Source: Odontocerum albicorne
Taxonomy: Eukaryota > Arthropoda > Insecta > Trichoptera > Odontoceridae
NCBI GenBank assembly: GCA_949825065.1
Contig: OX463844.1
Coordinates: 24,647,763 to 24,711,762 of the forward strand
Length of the DNA: 64,000 nucleotides
Direction: 5' to 3'
Shown here: one piece after another, positions 54,601-63,863 of the stretch
How the letters are laid out: every line of letters begins with the position of its first letter
Numbering within the stretch: the stretch's first letter is position 1
The notes under the pieces: generated by a model
Told to the model about the DNA's origin: nothing
Seen by the model: only the letters and a program-made list of their open reading frames with translations
Database searches by the model: none
Program-made: the position numbers and the translations under genes

Positions 54601-57600
54601 GAGTAGTATGAAAATGTGTGAAAGAGGTTAAGGATGTATATCGAGATAGAAAAATCTGGCACTCTGTTCTTTCTGCTTACCCCGACTGGAATATTACCTG
54701 ATGCTTTGTTTGCATGTCATATGTTTTTTTGCTTATGATTCTTTGATGGTATTTAAGAATGCACAGTTTAAATAAAATATGTTTTTTTAACGACATTCTC
54801 GTATAATATATATCATAATGGTGATAATTTCCTTTAACCCCATTCTTTTATAATATAGCATTATAATACACCATAAAATTTAAACATTCATGATTGCTTT
54901 ATAGTTTATTAATTATCAACAGTAATCAAAATTTTCATGTGCTTTATTTTTGCAATAATGTGTTTCAATTAATAAAAGAAATTAATAATATTGTTGAACT
55001 CTTGTTTAAAACACTACATAATCACTTTTCTGCAGTCAGTTATGTGTGGCCTCAATTCACTTCTTTCAACGATCTTTCTTTCTTATCAGTTGTTTTTAAG
55101 CTCCCTTACTTAAAAAAATCTGTGATTATTACCGAAACCCCTTATGTACCACTGAATTAACTTTTTCCATAGATTCTTACGTAGAGAGTAAGTAGAGAGT
55201 AAATATTTCGTAGAGAGTAAATAATGAGCTTCTAAACTTATATATTTGTTTTATTAATTAAAACTAATTAATTGCTTATTTTTATTGCGGTGATGGCAAA
55301 TCTTTTCAACCAGTATTTATGTCTTATGGTATTGAACTGTTTTTATATCAGTTGCATACATTATTTAAACTTTATAATACGGTGCATTGATTTAATTATT
55401 TTTTTAAATTTTATTTGTAATTTTTATGACCATTATTAATACTTATTAAATATTTTTCTAGGCAAACCCGATACCACAATGGTCAACATGTCAGAGTTTC
55501 CACAAAATAGCACTGTGTCTACAGAATTTGAGAAAACGCAAAACTGCCAAGGAATAGGTGGTCTTTCAGCCATCAATTGTTCCACTCTCCTGTTAGACTC
55601 CAACGAAGGCTTGACACAACCTGTCAAACCAGGTTTTCCAACTTCAACATGGAAACAATTTTGGATTCTTTTAAAAAGAACTTTCTTGAGCATCATGAGA
55701 GATCAAACTCTGACACATCTAAGACTAGTATCACATACTGTAGTAGGATTGTTGATTGGTCTCATCTACTTTGACATTGGAAATGATGCAGCAAAAATGA
55801 CTAGTAATGGTGGATGTATATTTTTCACGGTACTTTTTACCATGTTCACTGCCATGATGCCTACAATTTTAACATGTAAGTTTTGTAAATTTTCATTTAA
55901 AAAAACAAGTGCAAATATATTTATAAAAATAAATCATAATTAAAAGAGGATGCTAAGTATGATAAAAAAGTTTGTGCTTCATCCTCTTTATCTACCCGGA
56001 CAGAAAAATGGTATATGTATATATACGAGGAGGGTCCGATAAGTACTTAGCCTCACCGCCCGATGGCACCACTATCGCAAGGGAAATTTTTTGTCCCCTA
56101 GTACATTCTCGTTGACAGCTACTGTAAAAATTTCAGCTGAATCGGACGCGTAGTTTGGTTTTGACCGTGTGTGGAAGCGAGCGTGTCCGCGGATTTGAGA
56201 AAAATGGAAAAAGAGCAATATCGGTTGGTGATTCGATTCTTGTTTTTGAAAGGGAAATCGCGCAGCGAAATCAAAGAGCGCTTGGATGCTGTGTACGGTG
56301 ACTCTTCTCCTTCGATGGCGACCGTCAAAAATTGGTTTAACGAGTTTCAACATGGTCGCACGTCGGTTTTTGATAAGCCATGCCCAGGTGCCCCGAAAAC
56401 GGCTACCACGGAGGATAACGTGACAAAAATCCACGATCTCGTATTGGCAGACTGCCGATTGAAAGTGCGCGAGATAGCTGAGACAGTAGGCATCTCAAAA
56501 GACTGCGTGGGTCATATCCTGCATAAGGTATTGGGCATGAGAAAGCTGTCGGCGCGATGGGTGCCGCGTTTGCTCACTCCGGACAACAAGCGCAACCGTG
56601 AGACCACTTCAGAGCAGTGTTTGATGATGTTTAAGCGCAATCCGAAGGAGTTTCTGCGTCGTTTCTGACCGTCGACGAAACATGGATACACTGGTACACA
56701 CCCGAGACCAAGGAACAGTCGAAACAGTGGACTTCACCCGGCGAACGTGCTCCGAAGAAGGCAAAGACTGTCCTATCGGCCGGAAAGGTGATGCCCACCG
56801 TTTTCTGGGATTCAAAAGGTGTGATCTACATCGACTTCCTGGAGAAGGGCAAAACGGTCCCAGGGCTCTACTATGCCGAATTATTGGGCCGATTCGACGC
56901 CGAATTGCAGAAAAAACGGCCCCATTTGGCGAAGAAAAAAGTGCTCTTCCATCATGACAACGCACCGGCTCACACCTCCGCCGTCGCCACGGCCAAATTG
57001 GTAGAATTAGGCTACGAACTGCTGCCCCATCCACCGTATTCTCCGGATTTGGCCCCGTGCGATTTCTTTTTGTTTCCAAATTTGAAAAAGTCACTCGCCG
57101 GGCAGAAATTTGAGTCGAATGAGGAGGTTATCGCCGCCACGGAGGCCTACTTTGCAGACCTCCAGGAAACGTATTTTTCAGACGGGTTAAAGAAGTTGGA
57201 GCATCGCTTGGTCAAGTGTATCGAACTCACAGGAGATTATGTTGAGAAATAAATCGCCACTTTTCCAAAATTTTTGTTATTCTTTTGTAGGCTAAGTACT
57301 TATCGGACCACCCTCGTATGTAATCATAAAAAGTTAGTTGATTTGATTTATGTAAAGAACAGGTATTTTATCAGGTGTACAAATAAGCCGCCGCCGTTTG
57401 ACAAAAGTTGGCACCACCAGTAAGTTTGGTAAAAATTGTCAGATGTAAAACTTAATTGTCGTAAGGTTGGACATCTGTCAACAACATAGCCTTGAAATAT
57501 TAGTGAATTTTTATCAGTATAATATATTCTTTTGTGTGCGAAAATGTCAAGTTTTGAGCCGAATAAGCGTCATTTGCGGGAACTTTTAATTTACTTCTTC

Positions 57601-60600
57601 AATTTGAAGAACTCTGCAGCTGAAGCGCATCGATTGCTTGTAGAAGCATATGGTGAAGCTGCCTTAAGTGAGAGAAGTTGTCGTGAGTGGTTTCAAAAGT
57701 TTAAGAACGGTGAATTTGACATCGAAGACAAAGAACGTAGCGGAAGGCCGAAAGTGTACGAAGAAGCGGAATTGGAAGTATTCTGGATCAACATTCGTGC
57801 CAAACGCAAGAAGAACTTGCACTTACATTAGGAGTGACTCAACAAGCAATTTGACATTGTTTGAAATCATTGGGAATGATTAAAAAACAAGGAAATTGGG
57901 TTCCATATGAACTGACACCGAGAAACGTTGAACGCCGATTTTCCACATGTGAAATGCTGCTTGCCAGGCATAAACGAAAGGGTTTTCTGCACCGTATAGT
58001 CACTGGTGATTAAAAATGGATCCACTATGATAATCCAAAAAGGAAGAAATCATGGGGACCCCCTGGCCATGCTTCAACATCTACGGCTAAGCCAAATATT
58101 CATGGAAAAAAACTGTTGTTGTGTATTTGGTGGGATCAGCTTAGTGTCGTGTATTATGAGTTGCTCAAACCGAACGAAACCATTGCTGGGGCTGTCGACC
58201 GAACACAATTGATGAGATTGAGTCGATCACTCAAGGAAAAGCGCGCCCACTACTACTCCAGACATGACAAAATTATTCTCCTGCGTGATAATGCTCGTCC
58301 ACATGTTGCGGCGCCGGTCAAAACCTATTTGGAAACACTCAATTGGGAAGTTTTAGCCCACCCGCCGTATTCACTAGACATTGCTCCTTCTGATTTCCAC
58401 TTGTTTCGATCGATGACGAATGGCCTGTCTGAGCAGCACTTCACATCATATGAAGATACCAAAAATTGGATCGATTCGTGGATAGCCTCAAAAGATGAAG
58501 CATTCTTCCGATGCGGTATCCGTATGCTACCAGAAAGATGGGAAAAAGTAGTGGCAAGCGATGGGCAATACTTCGAATAAAATATGAGGTTCCGTTCTTT
58601 CACAATAAATGCCCAATTTTTGATAAAAAAAACGGCGGAAACTTATTTGTACACCTAATAGAATTATTTTTTGTATGAACAAAATGTTTGTCATGATGGA
58701 TGGATTATGTAAACAAGCGGAGGCATGTATACAAACATCGGTGAGGTTTAACACCCATCATGTAATGTCTCTGGCAAAAGCAGAAGGAAAAGGACAGAAT
58801 TAAGAATGAAAGTGTTTATATATGGGGAAAGGAAAGGAAATTAAATGCACTAAATTAATTAATGGAAGAGATGCGGTGATTCTCTGGCTGGATATTGAGA
58901 GAAATGAAAGAGCGATAGAAGGTATCATTGTATTACACTTTAGTTATATGTAATACAACTGGTTAGTTTATTGCCATATGACAATCTCCTCCACCCAATT
59001 AGAAAGATATTTAAACAAACCTTAAATGAATACTAGACTAGAACCCTTTTAAAAAAATCTAGATATCAACACAAATTGAACCCGCAACCCTCAGGCTGGA
59101 AGTCAGGCATCTTACCTACTACGGCTACGGAGGTCTTCAATTGCTGTGATCTCAAAAAGAATGATAGAATCTGTGAATTTGTTAGTTAGAGAATCGATGT
59201 AGGATTGATTTAAGATAGGGTTAAGACATATGATCTTACAATTGGATAAGAACTATCTTGTCAGCTTTGATAGAGATTCGGAAAGGAATGAGTAAGAATA
59301 GTGAGATGAGTGAAAGAAAAATTAAGACAGAATGATGTAGTGACTCTTGCTGATCATTATACTTACCTAACAAATCTTTGTTAGGTAAGTATAATGATAA
59401 AAGATTAAGCTCAATTTAGTTTTTAAAAAATATCCAAAACCTTATTTAAAAGGAACAGTCCGTGAAACAAAGGAAGAACACTCGACAAGTTAGTTCTTCT
59501 TATTTCCATCTAAACAAATTAACAATTCTATATCTCAAATAGTTGTCAGGAACATACATTTGAGATATAGAAATATTAATTTGTTCTATTCTAAGTTGCT
59601 ATGTATCAGCGCACTATAGAGGGATTTGACAACCTCTCTCCATATAAATAGCTTAGAAACTTATGTCGCTAATCCCAATTCTTCATAAGTACTCACAGTT
59701 CCACCACGTGGGATCCAAATGTGAGCCTACTGTAAAAAGGAATATTCAAGTCTTGGGTGTATTTTACTTTCTGGATCATTTTAAATAACAATGCGGCTTT
59801 TTTTTTTCTAAAATAAAATAGGGTGCAAGACACCCTTTCCCACTATTCATAACAATAATAGTAATTGGGAGCAAATTAAAAATTTATATGAATGTTTTTA
59901 TTTTTTTTTCAGTCCCTATCGAGATGTCTGTTTTTGTAAGAGAACATTTAAATTACTGGTATTCACTGAAGGCATTCTACTTTGCAAAAACATTAGCAGA
60001 TTTGCCATTTCAGGTAAAAATGTCTTTTTTAGGTATATTTTTCAATCGCATGATTTACTTCTATTGGCCATTCAATAAAATATGTAAATTTTAAACATGA
60101 CTTGCACAAACTTATTTCTGAAGTGCTGAATTGAGTCTATAACAGGCTTGTATAAACAATATTTTGGAAGTGCCACATTAAGTTTTTTTTTAAATCTTTT
60201 TTACACATTTTTTTAAATTTAGCATTTGCCAATCTGCACAGCAGATTATCAGCATTGCTCTTGTAACATTTGGCCTTAATTTTAAAAACAATTTTTAGAT
60301 GTTCACAATGTAGATACCATTTGTTCTCAAAGTTATACCTGTTCTTTAAGACATTTAAACATATTTATTTTAATTTTCTTCAATGTCATTTTTTAAATTC
60401 TATCGACAGCGTGTCAAAATGCCATGCATTGCCATCCATAAAAGTTTTGCATTCTAGGAAATGTGTATATGATTCAGTAGTCCCATATGGATACCTGTTT
60501 TTTTATTTTCATTTGAATAAATTTGTTTATTAAACTCCTTTTTCACAGGTGGTATTCACTGGTCTTTATGTGCTGATAGTCTACTATATGTCAGGACAAC

Positions 60601-61049
60601 CGTTTGATGCTCATCGAGTTAGCATGTTTATATCTATCAACATATTGACTGCACTGGTCTCACAGTCCATAGGTCTTCTCATAGGAGCCGCAATGAGGGT
60701 AGAGACCGCTGTGTATTTAGGACCAGTGACAACCATTCCAGTCGTACTCTTCTCTGGATTCTTCGTGACATTCGATACTATTCCAGGGTACTTACAGTGG
60801 CTCACATACATTAGTTATGTACGATACGGATTTGAAGGTGCTATGCTTTCAATTTACGGTTATAATCGTGAAAAACTTGGTTGTTCTGAAGTTTTCTGTC
60901 GATTCCGAATTCCCATTAAGTTCCTCGAAGAACTTTCAATGGACCAATCTAGTTATTGGTTGGATGTCGGTGCCCTATTTGCTATTTTTGTATTTTTAAG
61001 AGTTATTACATACTTTGTTTTGGTTTTCAAAATAAGAATTATCAAATAA
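48320..61049 (+). CDS. ABCG-type ABC half-transporter (ABCG1/ABCG4-like), six exons, 5' end missing
   Basis: The exons 48320-48622, 50098-50672, 51631-51798, 55462-55875, 59913-60013 and 60549-61049 join in frame with GT-AG introns to about 685 residues and a TAA stop. The order is nucleotide-binding domain, then a six-helix membrane domain, as in the ABCG family. Walker A (GPSGAGKST), signature (LSGGQKKR), Walker B ([14 protein letters not shown]) and H-loop (CTIHQPSAR) are all intact. The closing membrane domain is FPIEMSVF...FSGFF, typical of ABCG1/4-like proteins. Family members work as dimers and in vertebrates move sterols and phospholipids; substrate here is inferred only. Exon 1 opens with the last base of a codon, so at least one upstream exon exists; the ATG at 48357 is the first in-frame one seen. 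Intron sizes are 1475, 958, 3663, 4037 and 535 bp. Confidence 0.93.
48623..50097 (+). other. ABCG intron 1, with a SINE-1 copy and duplicated acceptor region
   Basis: A reverse SINE-1 lies at 49040-49235 ('acaacttggcaggtttagta', 'actaactaggccacggag'). At the 3' end a 62-bp segment is duplicated, placing 'ccag' at 49981-49984 and 50043-50046 ahead of the used 'tcag' at 50094-50097. Confidence 0.8.
49040..49235 (-). mobile_element. SINE-1 copy in ABCG intron 1, reverse
   Basis: 'tgcaacccttttt' body with an eroded B box and a clear reverse A-box ('ttactaactaggccacggag'). Confidence 0.65.
50098..50672 (+). CDS. ABCG exon with signature motif, Walker B and H-loop
   Basis: Opens [20 protein letters not shown] and continues [20 protein letters not shown] (Q-loop region). 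The signature is near 50348, Walker B near 50410 and the H-loop near 50512. Ends in HNPADY plus one base. The donor is 'a|gtaagt'. Confidence 0.93.
50673..51630 (+). other. ABCG intron 2
   Basis: AT-rich, no repeat family recognised. The frame closes soon after the donor, which supports the splice call. Confidence 0.7.
51631..51798 (+). CDS. ABCG linker exon
   Basis: Acceptor 'tatttttcag' ends at 51630. Joined to the previous exon it reads [20 protein letters not shown], then a Ser/Asn-rich linker. The donor is most likely at 51799 (tctg|gtgtgt), since it alone preserves frame into 55462 as a Gly codon. Other GT sites lie within a few bases. Confidence 0.85.
51855..52085 (-). mobile_element. 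RT-tail repeat 3' part, reverse, in ABCG intron 3
   Basis: 'accattatgccatttccctg', 'atcattcacttgatccaacc', 'ctcacatttgcactatacat'. Confidence 0.7.
53110..53425 (-). mobile_element. SINE-2 copy, reverse, in ABCG intron 3
   Basis: 'tattggtttattgtgtgtat', 'cattaggcagagctttattt', 'ctgccaggaattgaatttag', 'gcctgcttgcttagaatgaa' and 'ggttggaccacggtcg' match the copy at 18880-19260 in order. Confidence 0.65.
53985..54125 (-). mobile_element. SINE-1 fragment, reverse, in ABCG intron 3
   Basis: 'atattgccatatgatgatct', 'caaccaactagaaatatgcc', 'actatactgattcccttttt'. Head eroded. Confidence 0.55.
54305..54720 (+). mobile_element. RT-tail repeat, forward, in ABCG intron 3
   Basis: 'gtgaaacgtggggtggaccg', 'aagatgaagaaaagcactct', 'gaaggaaacgtagaaagtca' and the 3' end near 'ccccgactggaatattacct'. 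Confidence 0.7.
55462..55875 (+). CDS. ABCG exon with linker end and first membrane segments
   Basis: Acceptor 'ttttctag' ends at 55461. It reads [20 protein letters not shown], a linker, then [20 protein letters not shown] (the connecting helix before TM1). The hydrophobic [16 protein letters not shown] is TM1 and [20 protein letters not shown] is TM2. Exit phase is 1 (T of a Phe codon). Confidence 0.93.
56026..57316 (+). mobile_element. Mariner element 2 (irritans-like), 1291 bp
   Basis: TA flanks at 56024-56025 and 57317-57318. The inverted repeats are CGAGGAGGGTCCGATAAGTA at the left and, in reverse complement, CGAGGGTGGTCCGATAAGTA at the right; both end in cttagcc. The coding content fits the irritans group by resemblance. 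The element is GC-richer than the intron around it. Confidence 0.93.
56204..57252 (+). pseudogene. Mariner 2 transposase, one frameshift
   Basis: From the ATG of [20 protein letters not shown] to 56664 it is open: helix-turn-helix, then the WFNEFQHGR block, then [21 protein letters not shown] 1-nt loss near 56664 puts a stop in that frame. The next frame continues with [14 protein letters not shown] (first catalytic D), [20 protein letters not shown] (second D) and [20 protein letters not shown] (third D, DD34D spacing) to a normal end at 57252. One indel is the only visible break, so this copy is young or recently active. Confidence 0.9.
57371..58658 (+). mobile_element. Mariner element 3 (mauritiana-like), 1288 bp
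   Basis: TA flanks at 57369-57370 and 58659-58660. Inverted repeats TCAGGTGTACAAATAAG at the left and TTAGGTGTACAAATAAG (reverse complement) at the right. The start lies only 54 bp past the end of mariner 2. Confidence 0.92.
57544..58580 (+). pseudogene. Mariner 3 transposase, frameshifts and a stop next to the first catalytic Asp
   Basis: Begins [20 protein letters not shown] and [20 protein letters not shown]. The frame shifts around 57775. The next frame reads [26 protein letters not shown] and FLHRIVTGD, then a stop where the usual GDEKW has E. Further on, another shift leads to [40 protein letters not shown] and [15 protein letters not shown], ending at 58580. The DD34D aspartates are readable, but the product is broken at several points. 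The resemblance is to the mauritiana (Mos1-like) group. Confidence 0.88.
58926..59138 (-). mobile_element. SINE-1 copy, reverse, in ABCG intron 4
   Basis: 'ttgtattacactttagttat', 'ggttagtttattgccatatg', 'ccacccaattagaaagatat', 'ttgaacccgcaaccctcagg', 'ggctacggaggtcttc'. Confidence 0.8.
59353..59398. repeat. Perfect 22-bp hairpin in ABCG intron 4
   Basis: Arms 59353-59374 and 59377-59398 (atcattatacttacctaaca and its exact reverse complement) with a 2-nt loop. Confidence 0.92.
59513..59585. repeat. 28-bp-arm hairpin in ABCG intron 4
   Basis: 'aacaaattaacaattctata' pairs with 'tatagaaatattaatttgtt', followed by 'tctcaaat'/'atttgaga', with two mismatches and a 17-nt loop. It lies about 115 bp from the perfect hairpin. 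Confidence 0.85.
59913..60013 (+). CDS. ABCG exon, membrane segment 3 region
   Basis: Acceptor 'tttttttttcag' ends at 59912. Reads [20 protein letters not shown] and [14 protein letters not shown], with donor 'ag|gtaaaa' at 60014. This block is among the most conserved in ABCG proteins. Confidence 0.93.
60014..60548 (+). other. ABCG intron 5
   Basis: AT-rich; no repeat recognised. Confidence 0.7.
60549..61049 (+). CDS. Last ABCG exon, membrane segments to stop
   Basis: Acceptor 'ttttcacag' ends at 60548. It opens [20 protein letters not shown] (the lead GTG is internal, not a start). Then [40 protein letters not shown], and [20 protein letters not shown] lead to a luminal loop with a Cys pair (CSEVFC). 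The last membrane segment is [20 protein letters not shown]. Stop at 61047-61049. Confidence 0.93.
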   Translation: MVFTGLYVLIVYYMSGQPFDAHRVSMFISINILTALVSQSIGLLIGAAMRVETAVYLGPVTTIPVVLFSGFFVTFDTIPGYLQWLTYISYVRYGFEGAMLSIYGYNREKLGCSEVFCRFRIPIKFLEELSMDQSSYWLDVGALFAIFVFLRVITYFVLVFKIRIIK

Positions 61050-61810
61050 GTAACTTAAAGTTAACTTTGCGATGTTCATATCTGTTAGATGTAAATAATG
61101 AATTTTTCACAATTTTTATGAAAAAATTTATGAAAATTTGTAATATTTAAAAAAATATCTCCCACTTTGATATTTGCTATTTTAACATGAGCAAATTTTT
61201 ACATTCATCTTGTTTTATGCATATTTTTAATACTCGATCGCATGGCTCAGTACTGTACCCTCATTGCATGACTCAGTGTACCCCAATGAATGAGCCAGTT
61301 CTGATTCTTTTGGTTTGGTTAAGGTCTGTAGGTGGTAATTACATGACCTAGTTCAGTTCTGAACCCATACCGTGGCTCAATTAAGTTTCGACACCATTGC
61401 GTGGTTCAGCTCAGTTCTGTACACCACTGATATTGTGATTAAAATTAACAACTCTCAATTTTCTTAGCGTAAACTTAACCTATTTAAGTGATATCAATTT
61501 GAATTTTAAAGGAAGTTTTGATGAAACGAATGTAGATTATGTCATTGATAATAGGAAGCAGCAAGTGCAAGTAGGCAGTAATGGCTTGTGATAATAGTTA
61601 TTCTAATTTATATTGATATTCAATCGATATAGAGCATATTATTTTGTAATTTAAATGAAATTAATAAGTCTATATTTTGGAATGCGAGTTGTAAATACAA
61701 ATTATTATAATTGATCAAATTGAAAAGTGAGTAAATCATATTTTTTGTGATTTATAAAAATGGCTATTTATTAAAAGATAAAATTATTTAAGCCTTTTCC
61801 AGAATAAAAT
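61050..61810 (+). other. ABCG 3' UTR region with poly(A) signal candidate
   Basis: AT-rich after the stop. An 'aataaa' hexamer at 61803-61808 is a candidate poly(A) signal; the real end cannot be fixed without transcripts. Confidence 0.5.
61230..61437. repeat. Degenerate ~30-bp repeats in the 3' UTR
   Basis: Variants of 'catggctcagttctgtaccc' recur five or more times ('catggctcagtactgtaccc', 'catgactcagtgtacccc', 'ccgtggctcaattaagttt', 'gcgtggttcagctcagttct'), an imperfect minisatellite. Confidence 0.6.
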
Positions 61811-63700
61811 ACATTTTAAATTCTCACTATTGATTCCTATTTTTCCTTCTATTTATATTAAGTTAAAATAAAATTCATATTCTTTTTATATTTAAATGGT
61901 ATTATTTTTTTATATGTTTTGTCCTATGTATGTTATTTATCATTTATAAATCACAAAAAATATTTTAAGAAGCCAAAATGTTCTCAAAGATAATTTAAAT
62001 CATGGTAAACATTGTGATGTGAACAGCTGGATAAATAGGTTAATTATTTAAAATACGATCTGAAAACTATCTTTATTATGACCAAAAAATTGTATTTCAC
62101 TGGAAGGGATCACTAGTCTTTTGGTGGTGTTTGACATCAATTTTTTACTTTAATTTATCAATTTTAAGTATAAGATCATTTATCTAAATATAAAAATTAT
62201 TCTTAATATTAGGGCAATTAAAACATTTTACATATTTCAATTGTTGATTTTATGTAGTATTTTTTTAATTTATTTTTTAGAAAAATGTACACAAATATTA
62301 TTTATATGGACATTAACAAAAAAATATGCATTGTACTTTGTTTTTTATTTATTATATAAATATTTATCCCAATTTTTTACTTATTAAATTAGATGTCAGT
62401 TTTTAAATAATATTTGGTTTTTTCCTTTCCTGTTACAATCATTTCACTTTAGAGATGTATATTGGACATTTAACAAATTGTATTGGGCATTTTAAGATGT
62501 TCCATTAATATGTTCCAACCATAACCATGACAATGTTTTTTAAGATGTTCCAATCATTACCACGAACATGGACAAACTGAAAAAAACAAGATTCAAACTA
62601 TGAATGTTTCCCGGTTTCCTAACATGTGTAAGGGTTTCTGAGTGATATGTTATTCCCGGTTACCTAACAAAACATTCAGAAACCAAATGGATATGCTGAC
62701 AATTTTATGTCTTCTTCTGGATTCCCGGGCCCTTGTTATTGTGAGCATTTATATACAAATTATACTATTAAAATACTAAATGATGAATGTTTGTATTTGT
62801 GTTAAAAGAATGTAAAAGGTAAAAAAATAAACTATCTTAAATATAATACAATACTTGCTAACAATAAGCACTAAACAATATCATAAACTACTACACTACA
62901 CAAAGTCAATAAACAACATACATTACTGACACAAATTCACTCAGTTTACGAGTAGTTCTCTAGTAATGACTATTCTTTGATTTACAGTCAACACTTCTAT
63001 ATAAGAAAAGAAATGTGTCTGTGATGATAGCCTAGTTGAAATTATTTTGATGACATTCCATCATCATGTCATAATCTAGAAGAACAAAGTCAAATTATTT
63101 CTTTCTAATAACAAATACACATTCACTTCTATCAATTTTTTCATGTGCTCAAGTTATGAAAACAATAATCCCTAAAATGAAAAAAAAATAAAAAATAGAC
63201 TACAATTTGGTTGATCGAAATAATCTAAAATAATTACAAGTGGCATCTTTACGTACTGGAAGTTATAAATAAGTAATACAAAGTAGTAATAAAAAATATG
63301 TTTGAAGGACCCAAGATGAAATTTTAAAATTTCTAACAAAAAAATATTAGTTTGTTCCATAATGAAAACTTTAAATGTTTTATAATTTTCCATTCATTCT
63401 CTTCTGAATATTTTTTATTTAAATTATATTAAATTTATACAAAAATCAGATTAAAATGGAAACCATTAGAACAAATTTAATGATCAAAGAAACTTTCAAT
63501 GGACACTTTGTTTTGGTTTTCAAATCTATACAATTAATTAGATAAATGGTTAGAAAATAAAAACTTGAAATAAAATTCAATTTATTTGCATTTTGTACTG
63601 GAAATTTAATATAAACGGAAAATAATTTCGACTTTTTTTACTATCATATTTGTTGAAAATATATATTTTTTTTATATTACAAATAATTCAAATAAGTTAA
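61811..63700. other. No gene recognised
   Basis: AT-rich. At 62605-62695 a direct and partly inverted repeat contains 'gtttcccggtttcctaaca' and 'ttattcccggttacctaaca', with 'ggtttctga' facing 'tcagaaacc'. Confidence 0.5.
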
Positions 63701-63708
63701 TGTTTGAA

Positions 63709-63863
63709 AATTTAATAATAAATTGCTTTGTTGTTCCACTAATGATATTAATCTTTTCAACATGTGTTTCTACTTCTTATCTCCGCCTGAACAAAGCCTC
63801 GAGATATGAGGTAGAAACGTGTGTCACATAGTGGAATAACAAAGCAATTTTTTATTAAATATT
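63709..63863. repeat. 155-bp foldback with GAAAC-containing arms
   Basis: The left arm (63709-63782) and right arm (63801-63863) are inverted copies. 'aaattgctttgttgttccac' faces 'gtggaataacaaagcaattt', and 'catgtgtttctac' faces 'gtagaaacgtgtg'. The left arm has a 16-nt insertion and the loop is about 18 nt. The right arm reads 'gaggtagaaacgtgtgtcac', which recalls the GAAAC half of a hammerhead core, but the matching CUGANGA half is changed to ctgaaca. Confidence 0.75.

Larger units (their letters stand above)
51799..55461 (+). other. ABCG intron 3, repeat-laden
   Basis: Holds a reverse RT-tail piece (about 51855-52085), a reverse SINE-2 (53110-53425), a reverse SINE-1 (53985-54125) and a forward RT-tail (54305-54720). 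Sequence at 52240-52900 is less AT-rich and unassigned. A 116-codon ORF at 52916-53266 overlaps the SINE-2 body and has no domain. Confidence 0.75.
55876..59912 (+). other. ABCG intron 4, with two mariners, a SINE-1 and hairpins
   Basis: The longest intron. It carries mariner 2 (56026-57316), mariner 3 (57371-58658), a reverse SINE-1 (58926-59138) and two hairpins (59353-59398 and 59513-59585). Without the two mariners it would be about 1.5 kb. Confidence 0.85.

Noticed and set aside
56072..57094. Minus-strand ORFs of 120 and 161 codons across mariner 2
   Set aside because: They are antisense shadows of the transposase coding region.
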